DNA of 22,455 bases from Penium margaritaceum (GCA_023375785.1 SZWC01000089.1:27831-50285), one strand, 5' to 3'. Positions 1-9,334 are shown, numbered from the stretch's first letter. Notes: generated by a model from the sequence alone, not told the origin. Translations and numbers: made by a program.

Positions 1-185
1 CCCCCCCCCCTCAGAAGTCGAAGTGTATTAGGGGGGTGTATTGGGAAGTGTATCTGGAGAGGGGTCGCATTTTTACACAAGTGTACACGTACACTTGTGT
101 TCTTTTTTTTTTCGGGTATGCAAAATACACCCCGCAATCAACTCCCCCAATACACTAGAGGTGTTGGGGGGGGGGGGGGAGGAGG
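1..185. repeat. Foldback (hairpin-forming) repeat, copy A
   Basis: A C-run at the window edge leads into GTGTATT-rich sequence. A near-perfect palindrome follows at 75-100, with arms ACACAAGTGTAC and GTACACTTGTGT around a 2-nt centre. The mirror arm carries CAATACACT blocks and ends in a long G-run at 165-179. The left and right halves are approximately reverse complements, so the whole unit could fold into one long hairpin. It resembles a foldback or MITE-like non-autonomous DNA element, but I see no transposase and do not recognise the family. The left end may extend beyond the window. Confidence 0.65.
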
Positions 186-284
186 GATCCAGTCAGGGTG
201 CCCATCTGAGATCGCACAATGTCAACAGTGATATATTGGCAATGTCACAATTGAAGCTCTCGATCTATTTTCGTATCATTGATA

Positions 285-370
285 CAAAAATACACTTGTG
301 CATTGTTTTGGTTGTCTAGCCAATACACTCACAGATGTACTCACCCAATACACTTTCTAATTTTGAGGGC
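285..370. repeat. Half copy (B) of the foldback repeat
   Basis: This stretch matches only the right half of copies A and C. It starts inside the palindrome (TACACTTGTG), then has an interrupted T/G stretch, then CAATACACT and CCCAATACACT blocks, ending in a G-rich tail at 366-380. The left arm is missing, so it cannot form the full hairpin. It sits 20 bp before copy C and looks like a truncated or recombined copy. Confidence 0.5.
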
Positions 371-390
371 GGGTGGTGGGGCTAGTCTCC

Positions 391-572
391 TCCACACCCC
401 CCCCCCAACTACGAAGTGTATTGGAGGGGTGTATTGGGAAGTGTATCTGGAGGAGGGTCGCATTAGTACACAAGTGTACACATACACTTGTGTATGGTTT
501 TTGCAGACGTACGATACACTCCCCCATACACTCCCCCAATACACTCGATGTGTTTTGGGGGAGGGGGAGGGA
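391..572. repeat. Foldback repeat, copy C
   Basis: This is the best-preserved copy. A C-run at 397-406 is followed by the left arm (411-447), which carries GTGTATT/GGAGGGG blocks. The centre is a palindrome at 468-493 with 11-nt arms and a 4-nt loop. The right arm (513-551) is close to the reverse complement of the left arm, and a G-run follows at 557-571. Length, order and centre match copy A. The terminal C-run and G-run are themselves complementary. No coding capacity is visible, so it is most likely a non-autonomous foldback element. Confidence 0.7.
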
Positions 573-599
573 CCACAATCGATGTCGAGCGAATGACGT

Positions 600-973
600 T
601 CACGGCCCTCGTGAATTTCAAGTAAAGAACCAAATAACACATTCTCCTACGACTAGTGAACTATAGTTTGATGTAGGTTCTGATCATATGTTACGTATGA
701 TACATGTACCCAGTAAGACTTTCAAGGACATGAAGAGGTTACCTTACAATCTGTTGAATGTGTTTTTAAAGAAACGGAAAATAAGCATTATAACTTAGCC
801 AGAAATTATAAACACTTTTTTCAACAAGAAATGACACTTGTTCACCAAGAAACAAGTAATGTAACAAGTCGATACACATTAGTTAACTTCTAGGAAGTGA
901 AGATAATAGAGGAGTAGTATACATAGGTAATGGACTGTATAAAAGTAGGGTGATTAACCATAACTCGAATTGC
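600..973. other. AT-rich stretch, no recognisable gene
   Basis: AT-rich sequence between the foldback repeats and the first gag-like frame. I see no LTR matching the 3' side of the following gypsy element, no recognisable primer-binding site and no conserved protein motif. It may hold the eroded 5' leader of that element, but nothing proves it. Confidence 0.5.
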
Positions 974-1774
974 ATGGACCACGTTCTACGTGTCCATAAG
1001 GCTCTACTCAGCCAGTGGGGAGATCTTGCCACGACGCGGCTTGAAGACAAACTCTTCAAGTATGTGGTCAAGGAGTGGAGTGCGCAGCAGCCGTACCTCA
1101 AGTGGTAGCTCATGCCGTGGGAGGCCTTCTGCGCAATCATGCACAAGAAGTGCACCCAACGTGAGGAGGCGCAACACGCCTTCCACAACATGAAGGACCT
1201 CAGGTAGCTCGGCAACTCCCTCAAATCCTACTTGAGCGAGTTCATCGCACTCATGGAGGAAGCAAAAAGCTTCACTAAGGGTGACGAGACTCAGACCTTC
1301 AAGTACCCAGAGTGCATGCTACTGGAGTACTTGCGTGATGGTCTCACCAGCGAGAAGCTGAAGGACAAGACCAGCACGAAAGCCACTGGCCAAGCTTGGA
1401 CAAGCTGGAGGGCGGTGCGCGACTACAAGAGCAATGTGTATTCGGTGAACCTGAAGTACTACTCTGATGCACGGCGAAACGCGCGTGTGCAGCAAGGCCA
1501 CGACATGCGCATGGACGCTGCAGGGGCTGGTGCGTTAGTTGGACAGTGAGGCGAGGCCAAGGGCAAGCAGCCTGCAAACCCTCCAGCCAAGAAGGCTGGT
1601 GGACACAAGGGCCCCAACAACAAGCACAGCCGTGAGAATGACAAGTTGCCGGCAGCGCATGAGCATCGCAATGCATCTTTCCGCAACGGGTTCTGCCACA
1701 ACTGCATGCAGCTGGGCCACTTTAGGGCTCAGTGCCCTGAGGCTGGTGGTGGTGGACAAGAGGCCGCGACGTGA
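974..1774 (+). pseudogene. gag: Ty3/gypsy gag (capsid/nucleocapsid) pseudogene
   Basis: One frame runs from the ATG at 974 to the TGA at 1772-1774, interrupted by stops at 1106-1108, 1205-1207 and 1547-1549. The first part resembles the alpha-helical retrotransposon gag domain: an EDKLFKY..EW segment, then KSYLSEFIALMEEAK and a YPECMLLEYLRDGL segment typical of gypsy capsids. Near the end a perfect CCHC zinc knuckle begins at 1694 (C-x2-C-x4-H-x4-C, CHNCMQLGHFRAQC), the RNA-binding nucleocapsid motif. A lysine-rich linker lies between capsid and knuckle. It is broken by point-mutation stops rather than frameshifts. The start is uncertain because the upstream sequence is not recognisable. Confidence 0.8.
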
Positions 1775-1905
1775 GCTGTACCAGCATCACCTCTTGGGGA
1801 TGGTGCAGCAGGAGGCCGTGGATAGGGCCGTGGGCAGGGTCACGGTCGCGGTAATGGGCCTGGCCGTGGTAACGGACAAGGCCGTGCGGTGGGTTTTCCC
1901 CACCC

Positions 1906-2301
1906 TTGAGTGACATTAGTGGGGACCACTCAGGGCTAAAAGTGGATCACAAGTGTGGGTTCATGTTCTTAGATGAGGATGTTAAACAATTTGAGTTTTT
2001 AACGAGTTCAAATTTCTCTATTGTTTTCTCTCTTTTTGTTGAACCGCATTCTACACTTGTTGATCAACATCGCCCACTAAACCGTGCATCTCCAGACAAG
2101 ATGCATGATCGTACATGCTTAGTGGTGGCAACACTGACCACTGTGCAAGATTTGTGTGACATAGTGATTGAAGCAAACGCCCTCAAAGTAATGAGTTCAA
2201 TGACGTTCGTGGTACCTTTAGTCGACGATTTCGTCCCGGTCAAATTCAAAGACTGGAAGGTGCTAGCAGAATTCACACATGTCCACAAGATGTGGACTTG
2301 A
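1906..2301 (+). CDS. Unrecognised open frame between gag and protease
   Basis: An open stretch of about 131 codons lies between the gag zinc knuckle and the protease, in the same frame as the protease but one frame off gag. I recognise no domain. It contains hydrophobic runs and ends with a stop at 2299-2301, about 105 bp before recognisable protease. In gypsy elements this interval usually holds the gag-protease linker, so this is most simply the eroded N-terminal part of pol, kept open by chance. Alternatively it is a lineage-specific linker. No start codon context or promoter supports independent expression. Confidence 0.3.
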   Translation: MSDISGDHSGLKVDHKCGFMFLDEDVKQFEFLTSSNFSIVFSLFVEPHSTLVDQHRPLNRASPDKMHDRTCLVVATLTTVQDLCDIVIEANALKVMSSMTFVVPLVDDFVPVKFKDWKVLAEFTHVHKMWT

Positions 2302-2406
2302 GTGGTGGAATAATGGGAGTTGCGACGCCTGTCGTACGTATTCCGTGTTTATCACAAACTCAGCTTGCCGTCGTCGAGCCTGTTCACTCGGAAGAGTGGA
2401 GGTAAT

Positions 2407-2760
2407 ATGACAATGTACTTCAAGGGACACCTAGCTGGTGCTCCTGTGAACGTACTGGCTGATACTAAAGGAGACGACTCCTTTGTTAGTCTTGGCTTTA
2501 CCCAACAGGTGGGCCTAAAGTACGAGCCATCGGATGGTGTAGTTGTTGTCGATGAAAATTGTACAGTACCTGTAATAGGTACCTGTAAGACAAAAATTTG
2601 TATTCAAGGTTACACAGAGAGTGTCACATTGAAGGTACTCAACCTTCTTGGCCTGTATGACGTGGTGCTAGGTGATCCCTAGCTCGACAAAAACAAAGCT
2701 CTGATATGCTTTGAATCAAGGCGCTTGATACTCCAAAAGGACAACGTCACTTTACGCTGA
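2407..2760 (+). pseudogene. Retropepsin-like aspartic protease pseudogene of gypsy element 1
   Basis: This corresponds to the pol protease that would cleave the Gag-Pol polyprotein. A frame from 2407 shows the retropepsin pattern: a hydrophobic strand leading to the active-site loop at about 2461 (LADTKGDDSFVS), then the flap region, then the C-terminal strand LYDVVLGDP matching the family ILGMDWL segment. The catalytic D-T/S-G triad reads D-T-K: the glycine is a lysine codon at 2467-2469. A stop at 2680-2682 falls where the conserved tryptophan normally sits, consistent with TGG to TAG. The same frame continues to the stop at 2758-2760. It is about the expected size but catalytically dead. 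Confidence 0.75.
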
Positions 2761-2879
2761 TTCCGAGTGCAGAATTGTCATCGACTCGACTTAAAGTCCA
2801 TCTCAGCTTGTCTTCGATGCAGGTCAAGGGGCGTGTTTGACAAGGTTGTTGATACTTCTTGGCCCATCTATAGAAGGTG

Positions 2880-3743
2880 GAGGCTGACGTGAAGGAAGAC
2901 ACGCCACAAGTGATCAAATCTCCTTTGGCAAAGTTCTCGGATGTATTCCAAGACCCACCGGCTGGGCTTCCAAGAGAACAACACATGGGCCACACGATTC
3001 CACTGCAACTAGAGGCGACTCCTCCATTCAGACCCATATAGCGCCCTAGTGCTGCAGAAAGGCGAGAGGTCGAACGCCAAATCAAAGAGTATGTTGCAAC
3101 AGGATGGATCGAGCCAAGAAGCTTGCCGTACGGTACGCGGATCATTTTTTGAACAAAAAGGATGGTGGTTTATGCATGTGCGTGGATTACCGGACGCTGA
3201 ACAAGCTAACCGTGAAAAATCGATTCCCCTTGCCACGGTTTGAGGACCTTTATGACCAACTCCAAGGGGAAAAGTATTTTCTTCCTTGGATTTATCTCAA
3301 GGATACCATCAAATCCACATCACGGAAGATGATGTGCCCATAACCGCGTTTTGAATGCACATGGGACACTATCAGTTCCGAGTGTTGTCCTCGGGTTGAG
3401 AAATGCCCTAGCAAGCTTCTAAGGAGAGATGAACCAAACGTTCACCAAGCAACGCGGTCAGTTTGTCTTGGTTTATGTGGATGACATCTTAGTTTCCTCT
3501 AAATCAATGGAAGAGTCCAAAGAATATCTGCGCAAAGTCGTTGCAATCCTTCGGGAACAAAAGTTCTATGCGAAAGTGAGCAGGTGCAAGTTTGCACAAG
3601 ACGAGCTTGAATACCTTGGACACATCGTTGACAAGGATGACATCCTTGTCGACCCACAAAAAGTCCAAGCCATCGTAGACTGGCCACGCCAGGAAAATGC
3701 TGGGTACATTCGGTCTTTCCTTGGCCTTGCAAACTACGTTTGA
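2880..3743 (+). pseudogene. Ty3/gypsy reverse transcriptase pseudogene (element 1)
   Basis: This would have copied element RNA to cDNA. Recognisable RT blocks occur in order but in changing frames: the N-terminal FSDVFQ..PAGLP and GWIEPRSLPYG blocks (from 2880, third frame); KKDGGLCMCVDYRTLNKLTV (from about 3155, second frame); the first catalytic aspartate block LDLSQGYHQIHITEDDVP (about 3285-3340, first frame); GHYQF and GLRNALASF; then FVLVYVDDILVSSK with the YVDD catalytic pair intact (about 3470-3490, third frame). The thumb/connection LGHIVDKDDILVDPQKVQAI and RSFLGLANY follow. At least three frameshifts and several stops disable it. All catalytic aspartates are still readable. Confidence 0.9.
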
Positions 3744-3909
3744 CCCTTTATGCAAGGGTATTGAACCCTTGTAGCACCGCTAACCAGACTCACGTGAAAC
3801 GACGTGCGCTCGGAATGGACATCTGATAAAAAACCACTCCTCTCAAAGTCAAAGAGCTTCTATCCATAGCGCTCGTCCTAGCTCTTCCGGATCCATTGCA
3901 AACGTGTGA

Positions 3910-4528
3910 GGTTTGATGTGATACTTCAATAGTAGGACTCGGAGCTGTCCTCATGTAGAACGGTCACCCAGTTGCATATGAGAGATGGAAGCTCATCCCC
4001 GCGGAAACGCGGTACATGACTAGGGATCAAGAGCTCCTTGCGGTAGTACACGCTTTGAAGATGTGGCGTTGCTACGTCAAGGGTGCTGAAGGGGGTGTGA
4101 CGGTCGTGACCGACGATAATCCATTCGTGTTTTTTCAAACGCGACCAAATCTGTCAAGACAACAGGCGCGCTGGAGCAAATACCTAAGCCGATTCTTTTT
4201 TACATGTGAACATCGGCTAGGACGCATCAATGTGGCCGATCCACTAAAGCGACAGCCTGTGGAAATCAAAGCAACCACCAAGGTTGGTAGGTGTTTTATG
4301 GCCATTGCAACAGCAACGGTGCAATCACCAGATCCTCCTGCACCTGTATGGCAACCACCACAAGAGATTATGGACTACAATAGTTTTGTGAACCGGATCC
4401 GGATGGGATACTGTGTGGATTCTTGGTTTCAAGACTCTCAATATCTGGACAAGAACGGCCTCGTGGAGGCCGCAGGAATCTTTTGCCACGGAGAACAAGT
4501 TGTAGTGCCAAACTCGGGAGACCTTTGA
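3910..4528 (+). pseudogene. Ty3/gypsy RNase H pseudogene and linker (element 1)
   Basis: This domain degrades the RNA strand of the RNA-DNA hybrid during reverse transcription. The first catalytic aspartate block reads CDTSIVGLGAVLM near 3920, followed by a stop, then NGHPVAYERWKL. From 4016 the frame is open: RYMTRDQELLAVVHALKMW carries the catalytic glutamate, then VVTDDNPF the second aspartate position, then PNLSRQQARWSKYL and an eroded NVADPLKRQ where the family has VVADALSR. Open sequence continues to 4528 through a proline-rich linker and the approach to the integrase zinc domain. Active-site residues look preserved; the failure is upstream stops. Confidence 0.85.
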
Positions 4529-4529
4529 G

Positions 4530-5299
4530 CAAAGATTATCTCCTAGTTCCATGACCTGCCGGTCGCAAGTCATGTAGGACCCCAAAAGACCAGACAAGGA
4601 CTCTCGGACCACTATTGGTGGCCAAGATGGTGTGTCGATGTCTGCAAGAACTAGATGACATGCGAGACATGTCTTTGGAATAAGGATAGTAAGAAGAAAC
4701 CTGTTGGACTCCTCCAACAGCTTTCCATTCTAGGGACTCCATAGGAGTGCGTCAACATAGACTTCATTACTGGTCATTTGGACACGGCCCGTGGCCACGA
4801 TGAAATACTAGTGGTTGTGGATCTTTTGACGAAGATGACATATTTCATTCCTAGAACCAGTGACTTGAATGCAGAGGAGACCTTTTGTCTCTTCTTTTAG
4901 GGTATCATGAAGTACCACGGCTTGCCGTTATGCACTATCTCTGATCGAAAATTTCCTAGTAAGTTTTGGCAAAAGATGCACGAGTACTTCGGCAGTGAGT
5001 CGCAAATGCTGACAGCGTTTCACCGTCTAACGGATGGAAAAACAAAGCACATGAATCACACTCTGGAGCACATGCTCGGCATGTACGTGGACCTTACCAG
5101 GCATGATTGGGACAAATTCCTAGCACTGGCAGAGTTTGCGGTGAATAACTCGGTGAATGAGGCTATACAGTTCATACCGTTTGTGTTGAACAGTGGTCGG
5201 CATCAAATGGTACCCTTTTCATTGGTGAAGAGTGGGAGTACAGAAGGGCAGGTTCCTTCTGGTCAAGCCTTTGCGGAGCGCATCGACTCCTTGTTATAA
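4530..5299 (+). pseudogene. Integrase zinc-binding and DDE core pseudogene (element 1)
   Basis: This would have inserted the cDNA into the genome. The HHCC zinc domain is readable in one frame (HD..VASHVG, DHYWWPRW, MTCETC; about 4548-4665), as is the core start NIDFITGHLDTARGHDEILV with the first catalytic aspartate near 4758. Stops fall at about 4542, 4650, 4740 and 4900. From 4907 KYHGLPLCTISDRKF supplies the second aspartate. The third catalytic residue, normally E in the TDGQTERVN block, is lysine here (TDGKTKHMNH, codon 5045-5047), a single G-to-A type change. The frame then stays open through LALAEFAVNNSVN to 5299. It is dead by both stops and active-site loss. Confidence 0.85.
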
Positions 5300-5392
5300 G
5301 AGGCAAAGGGTCACCTTCAAGCAGCTAGGTAGCAAGAGAAAACATATGCCGACAAAGGTCGCCAGGAGGTCTCGTTCGACATCGGTGACAAA

Positions 5393-5773
5393 GTGGTGCT
5401 TAGCACCAAAAACCTGCGGTTGAAGTTGACAGGGGTAAGAAAACGTCTACCAAAGTGGATTGTGCCGCTTCCCATTGTGGCACGCATCGGGCCAGTGGCA
5501 TACCGATTGCTAGTTCTGCCGAGTATGAAGATACATGATTTGTTTCATGTTAGGCTGCTGGCTCCATACACAGCTGACAAAACCGTTCAGCCACAACCAG
5601 CCGTCCTTGCTGTCGACGGCCAATACAAGGTCATATGCCTTCTCTAGCACTGAAAGCGTACTCTTTGGTCGCACGTTGTTAGGGAGTGCTTTGTTCATTG
5701 GGCTGGTTGTGGACTAGAACATAATTTGTGGGAGCTCAAATCTTGTTTGCCCACAGGGGTGGTCAATGAGTAA
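5393..5773 (+). pseudogene. Integrase C-terminal region with chromodomain (element 1)
   Basis: This segment continues the integrase frame. It shows the GPF/Y-like region, readable as the PLPIVARIGPVAYRL and HDLFHVRLLAPY segments, which is standard in gypsy integrase tails. After a stop at 5645-5647 and another two codons later, the same frame resumes as KRTLWSH, RECFVHWAGCG, LEHNLWEL and LPTGVVNE, ending at 5771-5773. That pattern (Y-x-V-hydrophobic, V-x-W-x-G, W-E) is a chromodomain, which in chromoviruses steers integration toward modified heterochromatin. No frameshift is needed across the segment, only stop codons. Confidence 0.75.
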
Positions 5774-5926
5774 TGGAGCAAGCTTGCAGCTCGCACAGAT
5801 TGATGCGTGGCAGGAGGTACCACCTGCGGAAAAAGTGAACAACATTCTCACAAGGCAACATTCATGGACAACGACCATAGGAGGTTGGGGACGCCCAATA
5901 TGGTTGTCGCGCAGACCCTCCAGCCT

Positions 5927-5938
5927 AAAGGGGGGAGG
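5927..5938 (+). promoter_or_regulatory. Candidate polypurine tract of gypsy element 1
   Basis: AAAGGGGGGAGG lies about 155 bp after the chromodomain stop, the expected position for the plus-strand primer. A TGTTGAC that could open a 3' LTR occurs 10 bp further on, at 5949. The LTR itself could not be confirmed because no second copy is in the window. Confidence 0.5.
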
Positions 5939-5948
5939 CCGCTAGCCG

Positions 5949-6821
5949 TGTTGACTAACAAGCTGTAGCTTAGGTCCAAGTGCCATGCACATGTTCATGT
6001 TGGTTGGTGATTGAAACTATAACTTTTTTTCACAATGTTGATAAGTCATTAACTGGAATTCTCACTTGTTGGTCATGAGCTGGGACGGTTCATAATGCTT
6101 GCCTGTTGGTCCTCCGGAAATGGTCCTCCGGAGATTCAAAACATTCAAGTCTCCCTGCTCTGGGTCGTTGATGTCGATTGCCCCTATGTCTTGCAAAGGG
6201 GGATAAACCCCTGACGCGGACTAAGAACGCCATTATGCAAACTCCAATGACAACTTCAGAGCAGGAGCTGGAGATTCCGGCTTGTTACATGTATGTGTAT
6301 TATGCCAATATGCATGTCATGTCTATTAATCGTTTACAAATGATATAGATTTGTGTCAATTATGCTGATATGAACATCATATTTAAACCTATGGATGTAT
6401 GACTACATGTACATGTCTAGAATGTGTAACGTAGTTTGCATCTGGAACCTACAGTAATAAATGTTCTCTTGTCAATGTTCAATTGTATACATGTAGTATT
6501 TAGTGATAAGATGCCTTAGTGACTATTGTTATACTTGTGTATCTATATGTATATATGCCTCTATGTTTTCTTGATGTGGCTCAATGAGGTGGCGTTGACT
6601 CACTCGCCATGATAAAAACCAACATGTGTTGTTGGGTTGAAGCGTCTTAGAATCACGTTGTCTGCAAAGGAGCATTAGAAGATGGTACTTACTGTCTTAC
6701 CATGCTTACCTATTCTGGATGAATTTTGGTTGTTGTCAAATGTGCTTGACAAAGGAATATGAATTTTACACGTGACACTTTACAAAGTGATGTTCTGGTT
6801 CTCTTTCATTGTGTCAAAGGT
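5949..6821. other. AT-rich non-coding stretch, possible eroded 3' LTR
   Basis: There is no recognisable gene here. It follows the polypurine tract, so its start may be the 3' LTR of gypsy element 1, but no partner LTR is visible. A short direct duplication, TGGTCCTCCGGA at 6107-6118 and again at 6121-6132, is present. Past 6300 the sequence is TA-rich. A 16-nt string at 6721-6736 recurs at 7333-7348 inside the satellite array. Confidence 0.4.
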
Positions 6822-8562
6822 CGTCGTTCATGTATGCATTTTCAATAGATGAGCTCTGGGTGATGTGGTGTGCAATGATGTAGAAATGGAAGTGAAAAAT
6901 GTGTATCGATCAAAAGAACGACTCACTGCACTTGACGTAATCTTACACCACGACGCCACACTTGTACCACGATGAGTTGCGCTATGCCTAAATGATAAAA
7001 GTTGTCGACGAAAATCAATGGTTGAACAATTCAATGCAACTAGTGTGGACTGAGCGAACCCCCACTAAAACCACGACAAGGTTGGTTCTTCAAAGGTTCA
7101 CCCTTCCAAACTGTGGGATGGCTCCAACCGCTTTAGGATTCACAATGTACGCCAACAGCACATGGTGCAGAATCTAGAATGAACACTTGAACAAGACGAT
7201 ACAAATTCCTATGATTGTCAAAAATGAATGTGGCGAAAAAATGGTATGTAAATGTGCATAGAATGACGTGCCATTGGATCTCTTGAGTCTTCAAATTTGT
7301 CGCATCACATTGATTGTCATTGTTCAAATGAAGAATTTTGGTTGTTGTGGTGTGAAATCATGTGAAAATAGGAGTGAAGGATGTTGTCTATCAGAAGAAC
7401 AACTCATTCACTGTATGCACTGATACCACAGACGCATCACTTGTACTACGACGTGTCACCATATGCCTAGATAACGGAAGACGTCACCAGACATCAATGT
7501 TTGAACAATGGTATGCAACCAGCATAGACTGAACGAAACCCCACTCAAACCACGACGTGGTTGGTTCTTCAACGCCTCACCCTTCTGAATTGTGTGGTGG
7601 CTATGGCCAGTCCAGATTCCTAATGTGCCCCAAAACCACATGGTATGGACTCTAGACTGAACACTTCTCAAGATGATACACATTCTCATGACTGTCAAGG
7701 ATAAGTGTTGTTCAAAATGGTATGCAAGTGTGCATGGAATGATGTGCAATGTGATCCCTTAGGTCCTCAAACCTGTTGCATCATATTTATTGTTGTTCAT
7801 GTCCGTATTGTCAATAGATGAGTTCAGGGTGGTGTACAGAGAAAAGATGTGCAAATGAGAGTGAAAGATGTATGTCTATCACAAAAAAAGCACTTCACTC
7901 AATGTAATCTGACACCACACCGCATCAATTTTACAGCGACGTGTTGCGATATGCCTAGACGATGAGAGAATTCAGCAACCATCGATGGTTGAACAATGTT
8001 ATCCAAGTAGTGTGGACTGAATGGACACCCACTCAAACCACGACGTGGTTGGCTCCTCAAAGGTTCACCCATCTGAACTGCAGGATGGCTCTGACCAGTA
8101 TGGATTCCTAGTGTACCCTAACACCATATGCTATTGACTCTACAAAGGGCACTTGAGGAAGAAGATACATATTTCTATGGGTGTTAACAACAAAAGTGGT
8201 TCATGAATAATATGCGTGTGTGCATGGAATGATATTCCATGATGTTTCTTGGATCTTCATATGTGTGGCATCATGTCAAACGTCCTTCATATTTGCATCG
8301 TCAATGAATGAGTCGGGATGGTTCGGTGTGCAGTACTGTGCAAATGGGAGTGAAAAATGCACGTATATCACAAAAACAACCAGCTCCACTCAAAGTAATT
8401 TGACACCATGATGCATCACTTGTACCACAATGTGTGACGATATTCACAGAGGGAAAAAGAAGTCCATAGGTATCGATGGTTGAACAAGAGCATGCAATTG
8501 GTGTGGACTAAACAGACCCTCACTCAAACCACGACATTGTTGGTTCTTCAAAGGTTCATCTT
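6822..8562. repeat. Tandem satellite array, about 3.6 units of 479-491 bp
   Basis: The same block order repeats four times. The anchor TTGAACAA occurs at 7022, 7501, 7989 and 8480, giving spacings of 479, 488 and 491. A second anchor, AACCACGAC followed by GTT, occurs at 7069, 7548, 8036 and 8527 with the same spacings. Shared blocks include ATAGATGAG, a CACTTGTACCAC-like block, TATGCCTAGA, TTCAAAGGTTCA and GTGTGCATGGAATGAT. Units are clearly diverged from one another by both substitutions and small indels, and no long open frame is shared by the units, so this is non-coding satellite-like DNA. The last unit is cut at 8562 where an LTR begins. Confidence 0.85.
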
Positions 8563-9333
8563 TGTGACAGTGTGTGCTCTCTAGAGAGATAGCCTTGGTG
8601 TGTGGACAGCACATTCGCAGCGGAAAGATAGACTTGGAGAAGTCTGGATGCCCAGAGCTGGAAAATCACAGGTTTCAGGTTCATGACAATGAACAAAATA
8701 CAAGGTATTTATATAATTCGGCCGGCTAGTCCTGGCCCTAGCCTACTCCTTTCCTAGCTTGCTGCAACAAGCTACTTGCACCTTGTACCCAATGCCCTAC
8801 TCGCACCTAATGCTTAGTGCGAGAAGTGTCTGGCCTTTGATTGTCTGGATCAATGGTCCGTCTTCTCTCTCGGCAAGCTGCCGCGTGAGCTTGATGCCTC
8901 CCGGCGGTGAATGCGGTCTCCCTCTTGCGCATGCCACCGGAAGCACTGTGAGCATCACACGGTCAAACTCACCGGTTTTTCTCCCGCCGTTGACCGCGCA
9001 TGCTGTCAGGGGCTTGCCTCCAAAACCACCCCTTGATAGTTAGCGTATCCATTACGCTGCTCACCAAGAGGGCAAAGTCACCCTCGCGTGGTGTGTTTGG
9101 AACACCAAACAAAGGTGCAAGCGAAACACGCCCCTGGCATGTGGAATACACTCGCTCACTCGCTCCTCCTCTTTGCGTCCTCGCATCCTCGCTGCCGCGA
9201 GCCAACGGGGTCGAGTCAGAGCTGTCTTACAAAGTTCCGCACGGAATATCCAGAAAATTGGAAACTCACTCAGTGCCCCAAAACCCTGGTTGAGACCCTG
9301 AGTATGCCAGAAAAAAAGGGGCACCTAGCTACA
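8563..9333 (-). repeat. 3' LTR of gypsy element 2
   Basis: Read on the minus strand, it begins TGTAGC at 9333, just after a short GAAGGGTGAA purine tract and the end of the integrase frame, and ends TGTCACA at 8563. It therefore has TG...CA ends over about 771 bp. A TATATAAATA box lies about 145 bp before its end, as expected for an LTR promoter with a short R-U5. The 8563 end coincides with an abrupt stop of the satellite unit. There is no partner LTR in the window to compare, so the ends are inferred. Confidence 0.6.
8706..8715 (-). promoter_or_regulatory. TATA box in the LTR of gypsy element 2
   Basis: The minus strand reads TATATAAATA. It lies about 145 bp upstream of the inferred LTR end, a normal place for the LTR RNA polymerase II core promoter. 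Confidence 0.5.
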
Positions 9334-9334
9334 T

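Larger units (their letters stand above)
974..5938 (+). mobile_element. Decayed Ty3/gypsy chromovirus-type retrotransposon (gypsy element 1)
   Basis: The parts lie in canonical order on the plus strand: gag with CCHC zinc knuckle, aspartic protease, reverse transcriptase, RNase H, zinc-binding and DDE integrase, chromodomain, then a polypurine tract at 5927-5938. The RT-RNase H-integrase order identifies Ty3/gypsy rather than copia, and the chromodomain places it with chromoviruses. Stops and frameshifts occur throughout, so it cannot encode its own proteins. No flanking LTR pair could be matched by eye: upstream of 974 nothing resembles the sequence after 5949. The left limit given is the start of recognisable gag, not the true element end. 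Confidence 0.85.

Noticed and set aside
1..600. CRISPR-like spaced repeats
   Set aside because: The repeated blocks are palindromic arms of foldback copies with irregular spacing, in a eukaryotic repeat context; no regular spacers or cas genes.
600..973. 5' LTR of gypsy element 1
   Set aside because: No similarity by eye to the sequence after the polypurine tract at 5938, and no recognisable primer-binding site.
6721..7348. 16-nt string GAATTTTGGTTGTTGT at 6721 and 7333 as an additional satellite unit
   Set aside because: The surrounding sequence at 6721 does not align to the unit; the anchors are absent, so the array was not extended left.
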